The position numbers and the translations under genes were made by a program. Under the pieces are notes generated by a model, which saw only the letters and a program-made list of their open reading frames with translations, searched no databases and was not told the origin of the DNA. 64,000 bases of DNA from Puffinus mauretanicus (taxonomy: Eukaryota; Chordata; Aves; Procellariiformes; Procellariidae): assembly GCA_023333565.1 (NCBI GenBank), contig JAJKFH010003493.1, forward strand, positions 3,472,001 through 3,536,000. The letters run 5' to 3'. Shown piece by piece: positions 54,361 through 64,000 of this stretch. How positions within the stretch are numbered: the stretch's first letter is position 1; the number at the start of each line of letters is the position of its first letter.

Positions 54361-54503
54361 GTGGTACATGCCAGAGCCCTGCTCTTCCAGCCCTAGTGCG
54401 TCCTCCTGCTCCACCTTTGCAGCCGTCGCTGGATATTAAACCATTTCTTCCATTTCCTCTGGACACTGCTGCAGCAGTCAATCTCTTCCCCAACTTCAAT
54501 GCA
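54361..54503 (+). CDS. ZNF385D: ZNF385D coding exon 2 (residues 8-55)
   Basis: This 143-base exon starts with the last two bases of the Gly8 codon and ends with GCA (Ala55), followed by the donor GTAAGTA at 54504 (phase 0). It reads GTCQSPALPALVRPPAPP, then LQPSLDIKPFLPFPLDTAAA and VNLFPNFNA. That is the proline-rich N-terminal segment of ZNF385D, which in human continues directly with Met-Asp-Pro and the first zinc finger. ZNF385B has a related but distinguishable LDIKPFMSFPVDSS version, so the paralogue call is D. No finger lies in this exon; it is a low-complexity, probably disordered linker. The longer open frame around it (54327-54581) is the exon plus read-through intron at both ends. 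Nothing is broken: no stop or frameshift. Confidence 0.95.
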
Positions 54504-55389
54504 GTAAGTACACTCCTAACAGTTACTGTCCACTTCAGTGAGCCACAGTTTCCATGGAAGACTCAAGAGGGCACAAAGTAGAATTTTATGTACCCAATTA
54601 AACCTGGAATATCCTCTCCCTTACTAAGGGCCAAATAGCTCTTTCAGACTTGTAGGCCATAAATTAAAGCCTAGCTGAGTGTTAGCCAGAAGTAATGTAG
54701 AAGGAAAAAATGATATGACCCCAAGTGACATGCGATAAAGTTGCAGGCCATGTTCAGTCCCAGGGCTTGTGAGTTTCCCACTCTAATCTAAGACGTGCAG
54801 ACTTTCACTAACCTACAGTTCGCTGCAACTCTCAGAGAGTGAAACTCTCAGAGTGATGGTGTTCTACATCCCATCTCCAACAGGCTTCCTGAGAAATACT
54901 TAAAATTTACAGATTGGAGGGGCTACAAAAGATAAAACTGTCGGTGCAATTAAAGTAAGAATGAGAACAACATTAGCTGGTATATGAGCTATTCACTGGC
55001 AAACAATCCAGTGTATTTTTTTTCAAGTTACGATATGTTATTTCTCATGCCTTAGGTTAAAACAAGGTTAGATTTCTCTTTAATAATTTTTTTACTTAGT
55101 CATACTATCTATGATTATAGAAATTTTATTCCTCCTTAAGTATTTTCATTATTTTACTGACTTGTCATGAATGTTTTAATCTTCCTGTTTCTCGCTGAGA
55201 TATTTAATGCTCTAAAAGAAAAAAAAAAGTCTAAATTGTTTTATATTAATTTTGACTTTATAGAATTATGCCCCTTTTTAATCTGGGAAGTTCTATTCCT
55301 TATTTACATATACTAGATATAGGGGGAAAAAAATTAAGAATGTGTGTGCTTTGAGAGACACAGAGAGGGGTGGAATTTGCCATGCCAAA

Positions 55390-55555
55390 ACAATTCTAAT
55401 TAACATGCAAAAATTTTAATTACAATAATTAAGAGTAGTAAAAGAACATGCCCATTCTAGAAGCAATTTGTAGTAATCAATAGCAAATTTCCGTAATTAA
55501 ATGTTCATTTATTTACCTTTTATGGATGTTCATTTTGCTTTGAAGTAATTAAAAT
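55390..55555. promoter_or_regulatory. cluster of TAATTA homeodomain-type sites, candidate intronic enhancer
   Basis: Five copies of TAATTA, at 55397, 55417, 55426, 55494 and 55546, fall within about 155 bases. The first two flank an octamer-like ATGCAAAA at 55405-55412. TAATTA is the core recognised by many paired/Antennapedia-class homeodomains, and ATGCAAA(T) by POU factors. It lies 0.9 kb after exon 2. The region is AT-rich, but five perfect copies exceed chance. Enhancer function is inference. Confidence 0.4.
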
Positions 55556-58500
55556 GAACTAATCGTCAAAAATATTTATTTATGCAGTCTTAAATTCAAG
55601 CAATTCACAGCATTAATAGAGATCAGAGAAGCTATAAGCTGCAAGTCTTAAAATGCTCAGAAACAATATGTCAAAGACTTGTTATTATAAAGAAACTTTT
55701 TCAAATTTTAAGATGTGTATAGGTATGCAGCAAAGTTTTAGAAAGTGCTGGTTTTAACCAAATTACTGATAACTCATAATAAAATGGATAATCCTTTAGT
55801 GTTGTTTAGTATGCTTTAGGGTTTTTTTTTTTTACCAGTTTTGCTTTGTGATCACTGTTTGTATTTACTGCAATAGGCCAGCTGAATTTTTAGAAATTGT
55901 CTATTAGAATTGCTGTTTTTTTTCAGGATTTTCCATAGTTCAGAGTCTTCAGATTGCTTCACAAATTTTTTAATTCTGTATAATTCAAATGCAATTTTCA
56001 TGATGAGTTTTAATAAATAATTGTTAATCTTCTGTTGTTCCATGAATTTGCAGTTTCTTTTTTCTTACGAAGGCTGATTTTATGCTGTAATTATCTTGGG
56101 GGAGAGGGTAGGGAAGATGTGCTCGTATTAATTTGGAAGTAAAAAGGTAAAAATAGACTCCTATCAAAACCCTGTTATTCCTGAACATCATCTTAGAGTA
56201 TACCGTTTGGTATAAGCACTGTAGTTGGACTTTACAGACTCCTTGTCTCTTCAATTTTTCAGTAAACTGAGCCTAGGTTTCAAGAGTGCGACTAGCAGCC
56301 CTTGTTAACAGCACTCTGAAGTTCGTTCCCATGCAAAGTGCTGCTTCCTGTGATGTGCAGCCATCTGCCAAGTCCACCTTTGCTGAAAATGTCAGTCCCG
56401 AGTGTGAGGATGCTGTCATCACAGCTGCTGTCACCTGCCTTGCTGCTCATAGTCTTTGCCTTGCAACGTGACCTTTGCCTTCTCATCGTGTGTGCTGACA
56501 TGCAGCATCATCCTCAGTGTTCCCACTTTCATTCTGAACAGCACATTATTGAATGCTGCTATGTTTAGCTCATATGCCAGAGCTGGTTAATGGCATCCTC
56601 CAAACATGTAGGCTAGCATGTTTCCAGAAATTCTTTCCAAGCTGACGAATCTTTTGGGGACATATCAGCTGCTGCTGAGCATTATCAGCCTGAGGAGAAG
56701 GTAACCCACAAGTCATATTAGACTTTAAACGGGATGTCTGACAAGGGCTTTAAGTATGTGAATGTGAGAACAGAAAACAAGCGTTTAACCAGAAAATGAT
56801 CTTCTTAAATATGCATGCTCATGAACGATTATAGCTGTTGATAATGCTTTATATTCATTGACTTCATTGACAGTCCTACACAGTGTCAGCAGAGAAGCAT
56901 TTATGTTCGGTGGCTAAACCAAAGTCAAGCAGGTGGTCAGTAAAAGAATACCTGAACTGGATGTTGTCTCTCATGTTGTCGATAAATTAGCTTTACCCTT
57001 GATTGAGATGTGAAGGTCATAGATTGTGTCTTAGGAAATGGATTTCTAAAGACGTCTTGACCCTTGCACAATTCCACAGGAACTAATGAGTTTGGCAGCA
57101 TGTCCGGGCTACTTCCCAAGGTGCTAGAAGGAAGTCCAGAGTTTTGGCCACTTACTGGCCACATTTCAACAGCCTTTACTTGAGAAGAGCACGATCAAGG
57201 AGAAACTTGAGTAAAAATTCAGTCATGTTTCAGAGAAAAGAAGTGATCTCTGGTTACAGCAATCCTAACTCAACTTGAGAGTTTGGTTGCAATAGGCATA
57301 GGCATCTGAGCTAATCAGCCTAAGTTTCTTCGCAAAAGATATTGGAAAAGAATGAGCAATTTCTCCAATTTTTTAAATGGAGAAAAATATACAAAGGTAG
57401 GTTGCAATGCAAGCACCCTATATGTCTACTTTGGCATGAGGTGAAGCAAACCCTGAAAGTTCCCATTCATCTGTAATGAGGGACTGGCTCAGCTGCATCT
57501 ACATGAAACCCACATTATGGGACAGGTCATAAGCTATTCACAGCTGATATATTAAATTCCACTCAGAAATTAGATGACAGAAGTGCTGACATTGTAATGT
57601 ATGTTTACAGAGGAATGCTCCCATTTATCAAGCAGTTATGCTTCTGATTTTATCTAAAGACAATCTTAAGGGAATTTGAGGATTCAGATGAATTGGGTAG
57701 AAATATTAGGAGAGGTGAAAGCAAAAGTAACTTACCAATGGAGAATCTCAGGCACAAACACAAGAACTAACAAAACCAAATACTGACCTTAAGTATCACA
57801 AATAATAATAGTAAGGTGTTGTGTTTTATAACATTTTTCACTCTATTTTGGTTTATTACAAGCACAAGATTACTTTCTTTGTTACTGATGATTTTGTTCT
57901 AAAGCTGGCTCAGTTTTGGCTGGCCGCCTCTGAAGAAAACATTCAGCAATGATTTCTACAAAGGCAAAAACTTTCATCGGAGCAGAGATTAGAAGAGATA
58001 ACATGCGGTGTGCAAACCTTTATCAGTAATATCTCTGGACGCTGAGGAGAGAGAAAAGTGAAAAGGGAGTAACCTGAGAAATGCGAGGAAGATAACATGT
58101 GAACCTTTGAACCATTCAGTTTCAGGAGGAACATTTTCTATTTATACAAGAAAGCGTAAAGCAAACATACCAATTAACAATCTGGTTAGCTGAACATTTG
58201 TAGGTGCTATGCTCTTAATTGTGAAGCAAATGGGTATCCTCAAGTCGTATATAAAGAGAAATTTTAACAACACAGCTGTTTAAACTGAAAACAGCCCACT
58301 GGTGCAGACCTTGAAGAATCACAAGTTCATTGCATGTTTATCTGATATAAAAAGATGAATCAAGTATATGGGATTTAAATGGCTAAATTTTATGAATGAA
58401 AGAAACTACTACTATAAACAATGCTTATGTAGCTTTTTAAAATGTGATTCGAAGATTGTCAGAGGAATAGAAAAATAATTAAACTGTCTATTCTGAAAAA

Positions 58501-61500
58501 TGTTTGAGATCATTTAGCAAACATTTGGTATACTTCTGCGTTTTCATCTGCAGAGTGAGAAGCTTTAAGTCTGTGTGCTTCTAAGAACTAGTTCTTCGAG
58601 AGACAAAACTTTAGCAGTCATATTGACCATCACACGCTGGTCCATGAGTGCATGTGAATATACATATGTGGTGTTTCTGTTCATGAGCCAATGGTTGGTT
58701 GCAAAGAAATTTCACAAAATATCAAAGTCTAGAAGTTAATTAACTTGTAGGAAAATATTGATGTGAGTCCCTGGACTAAGAGGAAATGCTTCATTTTGCT
58801 AGACATCAATGTCAGTCCTAAGTGACTCTCCTACAGAAAAAAACTCAGTTAGATCTTTTTTATAGTCTCCAAAGCCCATCATCCTCAAAGCACAGCTGCA
58901 TCAGAAACAAGGTTTTGCTTATTTCTGAAGCTCTCAGAATTATATATTTCAGCCTCGTGAGAGACAGAATTTAAAGTTTATAAATCCAAGACATTTGCCA
59001 TTACTAGGTGGAAAACCAGACAATGCTTTGCACTTCTTGTTTGTTTATTCTTTGAAGGATATGCTGACCACTCTCCTGGAAAATTTCTAAAAAATATTAT
59101 GTCACACTTTGTAGACTGTAGTATGAGCATAATCTGTAGTGGAAGAGGTCCACAATGTAGAAGATCTGAGTAAATGCTTGTAAGCAGGAATAGGGATGTT
59201 GCTTGAAAAGCTCCATCCTAACTCCAAATTAAACCCTGATCTCCCCTTGTTGCCAGTGGAAAGTTTCCCAAAGAAGCATCCTTTGGAAAGAAACATGATT
59301 ACAATTTTAACTAGAAACATATGACTTGGAAGAGCAGTGGCAATGTCAGAACTGCGCTAAACATGGATGGAAAATGAACTATTACTCTACCGACATCTCC
59401 TTCTCATGATCCATCTGTAGCAATCCTTTTTCAGTCCCCTAATTTTTCCTGATTGCTTGTTCTATGCCAATAGCCTCAGGTGCAATATTAAGGGCTTCAT
59501 GTTTCACCTTCCCCTGGTAGACATTTGCCATATGGGAAAGGAGGAGGAGGTGACAGCGACCATTGCCCATAGGTTAGGGCTCCAGCAGCAGCTTGGGTTA
59601 GGGTGCCAATGTAGTGCTCCTCGCTTCCTGCAAACCAGCCTGTGCAACATCCTAGCAGCTTCCAGGGCAGCACAAAGGCTGCACTCTCTATTTAAAGAGG
59701 TGAAGTTTGTGTTTGTGGGTATCGGTAGTGGGCAGTTACGGCTGGCTTGTTTCACTGGGAGCTGCTTTTCTCCCCACTCTGGTCTTGCTGTCAGGCTCTG
59801 CCTGGCCAGCTGGTAACCTCTGAGTTAGCTCGTACAGAGCGTAGCTTCGGGGTTGCTTGGGAAATGCTGTCTTGTCCTATTGTGGCCAGACAACTGATAG
59901 AAATGGACAATGTAGAAAACCTGCTTGCTGACAAGTATTTCTGGGAAGGGTTATGCCAGGGAATGTGGAGAAAACCTGTCAAAAAGCTGCCAGAAGACAT
60001 TTTAAAAATCTTTTCCTTAGGCTCTTGTCCTGGATAGTTTTTTGTCTAGAAAAGAGAGATGTGCTGCAGAAATGATGTGCCAAGTTTCTGGATGTTATGA
60101 ATAAGATGTAGCTTTTGATAGTGAAGAGTGGAGGAGGAATCTGAAATACATGTTGGTTTTTCTAAACATTAGCAGCTTGAAATTTACAAAATAAACCCTG
60201 GTTTTTTGTATGTCTCTACATAATGGTTTTATGTTTTCTGACTTAATTGAGCAGAAGAGCATAACGAGACTATTTTTCCTCATCATATAAAGTCCTTTAA
60301 AGTTCAGTAGTGACGACATGCTGTCAGAATGCTTTGTTTGCAGAAGAGGATAGTCAGGGCCTCAGTTGCACGTGAATCAAAATGGAATACTGCCTGTATA
60401 GAAGAACTTGGCAGTAAAAATATAGTCTGTGCTGATTTTAATGTTATTTCCATGAGAAGGACTTCTATCAGGTAGAGAACTGTTCTGCACCAAATTGTTA
60501 ATTTGTTAGACAAACAGAGGGGATTATTGCTTCGGGGGATATTCCTCGCATGGCTGCTCATTTACAGGTGTCTAGAAACAGGGAGTTTGGCTTGCTCTTT
60601 TCCTTTCCATAGCAGTGCAATTTAGCTGTAAGATAGCTATACTCTTCTCTGTGGTCTATATCTCTATTGCTGTTTAGTTGAATATTTTTCAAAGTAGGGA
60701 AGATTGCAAAAATAATGTTTGGGTTCAGGAATTCTTTATTATAATAACATTTTCATCACTGGCCAGGACATTTAATTAAGAAGTCTGCAGGGGAAGAAGA
60801 AGGATTAGGGAATGAGCAAACACCAGAAAATCCTGGCAATTCAGATGTTTTTATTTGGTGCTTGCAAAACAGGAATGAATCAACATCAGTATGAAATATT
60901 CAGTTATTTGAATTGGCCAGATTTATTTGCTGTACATTTAAATCCTTAATCTACACCCTGGGCTCTGTTTGAAATAACAGTAAAGTTCTGATTCTCTGAA
61001 ATGTTCACAGCTCAGGAGACATGGTGAAATTAAGCTCTTCGTCTTTTTCCAGTTTTGAGTCAGTTTAGGGTGGATCCAGATCTCCAGGAATACTCTGCCT
61101 ACCTGTTTTTATGTATGGTCTATGCTCTATGTCACGGGCAGGGAACAGAGCTCATATTCTGACTTTGTATAAATGAGTGTTCCTGCAACCCTCAGCTAAC
61201 CTTCCCATGGTTAACAGCATGGCTGTTATTTTCCTTTGCACTGCAGAGCGGCTGGGGAGTAGTGTCTCAGCTCCCTAGCAGTTGTCTCCAGAATGATTGC
61301 TATTATTTTCTTTGGACTTGATGCATTGTTGAGGAGCATCCTACTAAATCTAGCCTTAATCCCTTTGCAACCTCCTCTAAAAATTTTTGGCCTCTGCTTT
61401 CAACTAGCTGGGACTCCTGCAAGTTTCAACCCGGGCATCAACAAAAGTTTTCTTGTTATCTTTCTCTTAGCATTACCTTACATTTTAGCAGAACTCCTGG

Positions 61501-61507
61501 CCCTGTT

Positions 61508-61611
61508 TTTGGAATCGCTTGCATTGGGCCCATGTGAATTGAAATTGTGAAATCGAAATGTGAAATTACCCATTGCAATTTTTGGAATTGCTTTCATTGG
61601 GCCCATGTGAA
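61508..61611. repeat. imperfect 31-bp direct repeat, 73-bp offset, spanning a CR1 boundary
   Basis: TTTGGAATCGCTTGCATTGGG plus CCCATGTGAA (61508-61538) recurs as TTTGGAATTGCTTTCATTGGG plus CCCATGTGAA (61581-61611), with two mismatches. The spacer holds short GAAAT/TGTGAAAT repeats. The second copy runs into the CR1 body; the first is cut off from it. Confidence 0.9.
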
Positions 61612-62226
61612 CCTTATGAAGTTCAACAAGGCCAAGAGCAAGGTCCTGCACCTGGGTCAAAGCAATCCCCAATATCCGTACAGGCTGGGTGAATGGATTG
61701 AGAGCAGCCCTGTAGAGAAGGATCTGGGGGTACTGGTAGATGAAAAATTGGACATGAGCCAGCAATGTGCGCTTGCAGGCCCAAAAGCCAATCATATCCT
61801 GGGCTGCATAAAAACAGCATGGCCAGCAGGTCGAGGGAGGTGATTCTCCCTCTCTACTCTGCTCTTGTGAGACCCCACGTGGATTACGGCATCCAGTTCT
61901 GGGGTCCCCAATAAAAGAAAGACATGGACCTGTTAGAGCAGGTCTAGAGGAGGGCCACAAAAATGATCACAGGGCTGGAACACCTTTCCTATGAAGAAAG
62001 GCTGAGAGAATTGGGGTTGTTCAGCCTGGAGAAGAGAAGGCTCTGGGAAGACCTTACTGTGGCTATTCAGTACTTAAAGGGGGCTTATAAGAAAAATGGA
62101 GACAGATTTTTTACCAAGGCCTGTAGTGACAGGACAAGGGGCGATGTTTTTAAACTGAAAGAAGGTAGGTTGATTGGACATAAGGAAGAAATTTTTTACT
62201 ATGTGGATGGTGAGACACTGGAATAG
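61598..62226 (+). pseudogene. CR1 ORF2 C-terminal remnant
   Basis: Translation gives [20 protein letters not shown] and [20 protein letters not shown] up to about 61843. After a frame change comes [20 protein letters not shown] and FTKACSDRTRGDVFKLKEGR up to 62226, before the frame is lost near the usual HWNRLP block. The region between (61844-61962) keeps CR1 similarity but is broken by frame changes, including a TAA within CCAATAAAAGAAAGAC. This is the domain downstream of the catalytic core, so no enzymatic motif remains. Confidence 0.93.
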
Positions 62227-62391
62227 GTTGTCCAGAGAAGTTGTGGATGCCCATCATTGAAAGCGTTCAAGGTCAAGTTGGATGGGGCTTTGAGCAACCT
62301 GACCTGGTGAAAGGTGTCCCTGCCTATGGCAGGGGCGTTGGACTTGCTGATATTTAAACTTCCCTTCCAACCCAACCCATTCTCTGATTTC
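61598..62391 (+). mobile_element. CR1 LINE, 5'-truncated, sense orientation in intron 2
   Basis: About 790 bases of CR1 on the + strand, starting at TGGGCCCATGTGAACC in the late reverse transcriptase region and running to CTTCCCTTCCAACCCAACCCATTCTCTGATTT. The 3' terminal repeat is degraded to one imperfect unit. It shares sequence and subfamily-type 3' UTR with the copy at 41216-43570, but in the opposite orientation. It is inactive. Confidence 0.95.
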
Positions 62392-63809
62392 TCACAACTT
62401 ATTTGAACAGTTTTAGGATTATGTTCCAATTAGGGAATTAGTAGTCTCCTATGCTTATGATGAGCAGCTGTCACCTCTTGCCACATAGAATACAGCTGTC
62501 TTGAGAGCTTAGAGGAGTTCGCTTGTGGGTACAAATGGGTAGATACCATAAAAAAAAATCCATTAAAAAGTTTTATTTTTGTTTAAATTAAATTTGTATC
62601 AAGGGTGCTCCAACCTTTTGTGTTTGCCTTCAGTAGAAATTCAGGTTTCTAGGATGCGTGTTCTCCTGGGGAAGAAAATGTTAAAATTATCTTAAAATAG
62701 CCTAAGTTTGTGTCATTTCACCTTGCTGAACATTATAATACCTATCCTTGGATTCATCTCTGTAACTGTAATGTGGGCGTAAATTATCTGACCATACCTG
62801 TTTCCTAGTTGCTGTCCAGTTTTTGGAGTGTAATGTGTGCCTTTGGTAAATCTGTTTTGATTTATCTGAAAGACTTATTTCCAGTATGTGTGTAATAGCA
62901 TCACCTGTGTTTGGCCTTCTCCAGCTACCATCTCTGTTGGCATTCAGCTCTGTGGCCTCATTCAAGGTCCTTACGGATGTCTCAATGCTGGTGGTCATTT
63001 GGCAATTGCCGCCTGCAGATTGTGTTTACTTTGTGGATGTGGGTAGGATGTTGTTCTTCGCGCAGGCTGAGCATATAGCATGTGCACTTCCACCATGTTT
63101 GATAGCTCACAGTTTCTTCAGGATTTTTCTGGCAGTATATCACTCTCCAGTCACTCAGCACCTTGTGGCTGAAGAGCAGATGTTTGTGCTGCTCCTTTTT
63201 GCCATGTGAGCATGGGTGGACTTCTAACTAGCCTCCACCAATTCTCATGCCCATAATTAATTGAAAAGGTCTGAGGCAGAAGCACCCTGTTTGATTAAGT
63301 TCATGACTACACTATTAGCTAAATGTCCATACAGTAGGTTATGGAGTATAAACTTGAAGGCATTTTCATGAGCAGTGTTGTTGGCTGGAAATGATCTCTG
63401 GTCAAAGGGCTCCACATACCTAAAAATGACACACAGCAAACTTTGTTTCCTGTGTATTTTTTTTTAATTTACTTAAGTGGTTTCTTTTATTGTTAAAACA
63501 ATCAATAGGATCTAAATATCTCACATGCTTGTTTGTTTAACTGATGATTAGTAATAGCGAAAGGACAGACTTTCTGAGTTACCTCATCCCGCCTTACACA
63601 CTTGCTAGAGGGCACTGCACAGTGGGCTGACAGATAACTTGCTGTTGGAAAGTCGTAGTATCCAAGGCAAACGCAATAGCACAGTCTTTAATGGCGACTC
63701 AGGGTCCCTCAGGCTTTTGCTTTGCATGCAAAACATTCTTGTAAAGGAAATTAAATGAAGTGCTCTTCAGATTTGTCAAGTCTTGATGAGTGGAATTACT
63801 TAAAACTAA

Positions 63810-63838
63810 ATTTTATAAAGCATTTTATAAAGCATTTT
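63810..63838. repeat. 12-bp tandem repeat, about 2.5 copies
   Basis: ATTTTATAAAGC occurs at 63810-63821 and 63822-63833, followed by a partial third unit ATTTT. Simple local duplication. Confidence 0.9.
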
Positions 63839-64000
63839 AAATAATGTTTTAATCAGTTGATGTTTACACCCTTTGTCTTAATAGCACTCAGATGAAAAAG
63901 ATCAGTGATTATTTTATTCTGCAAAGACTATAAAACTTTAATGCGTTGCATAATAAGTATAACTCATAAAATCTACAGTTTAAATATGGATGGTTATTAA

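Larger units (their letters stand above)
54504..64000 (+). other. ZNF385D: ZNF385D intron 2, 5' part (continues beyond window)
   Basis: Begins with the donor GTAAGTA. No further ZNF385D exon, in particular none with the CNICQLRF-type finger that should come next, is found before the right edge, so the intron is at least 9.5 kb. It contains the TAATTA cluster near 55.4 kb and a sense-strand CR1 near 62 kb. The stretches 55.6-61.5 and 62.4-64.0 kb hold short open frames only, none recognisable. Slightly GC-richer patches at 56.3-56.5 and 59.5-59.8 kb remain unassigned. Confidence 0.8.

Noticed and set aside
54327..54581. Whole 84-codon frame around exon 2 as the coding unit
   Set aside because: The acceptor at 54360 and donor at 54504 delimit the real exon, and the extra codons at both ends are intronic and do not match ZNF385D.
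59457..59816. 119-codon + strand frame in intron 2
   Set aside because: No similarity to ZNF385D or any other family I know. Flanking splice sites are not convincing.
62886..63209. 107-codon + strand frame near the right edge
   Set aside because: Hydrophobic translation without a recognisable family and no exon signals. It could not be separated from chance.

Overview
The window is vertebrate nuclear DNA, almost certainly avian. It is AT-rich, has no dense gene layout, and carries four fragments of the CR1 LINE family. Three of them end in, or near, CR1's typical tandem ATTCTATG-type 3' repeats. There is no bacterial, phage or viral gene organisation, no CRISPR array, and no tRNA or rRNA gene that I can see.

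The one gene I recognise is ZNF385D, a C2H2 zinc finger protein of the ZNF385 family, on the + strand. Open reading frame scanning would miss both of its exons. The first coding exon (ATG at 22658, last base 22679, then GTAAGTG) encodes only MRNIMYF plus one base. The second coding exon (54361-54503, after a pyrimidine tract and CACATAG, before GTAAGTA) supplies residues 8-55. The split glycine codon joins in phase 1, and the join matches the N-terminus of human ZNF385D as I remember it. The zinc fingers lie in exons beyond the right edge. The rest of the window is upstream flank (1 to about 22.3 kb), intron 1 (22680-54360, 31.7 kb) and the start of intron 2 (54504-64000).

Layout: 1-20 kb is gene-free flank with two CR1 pieces (515-649 +, 4523-5236 -). 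From 20.2 to 26.1 kb there are three CpG-enriched patches around coding exon 1 that look like a promoter domain: 20.16-20.42 kb, 22.3-22.9 kb and 25.57-26.06 kb. The leader in front of the ZNF385D start is crowded with upstream ATGs, and one upstream frame runs through the start codon and the splice into exon 2. Intron 1 holds a 2.35-kb antisense CR1 (41.2-43.6 kb) with a decayed endonuclease/reverse transcriptase frame, a GC-rich patch at 32.6-33.0 kb that I could not identify, and many homopolymer tracts. Intron 2 begins with a dense cluster of TAATTA motifs (55.4-55.55 kb) and later contains a sense-strand CR1 (61.6-62.4 kb). The two larger CR1 copies are inverted relative to each other and flank exon 2.

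I found no previously undescribed multi-gene system. The most useful results are the hidden exon pair, the upstream ORF architecture, the CpG islet in intron 1, the homeodomain-site cluster, and the inverted CR1 pair around exon 2. Family assignments rest on memory, not on database searches.
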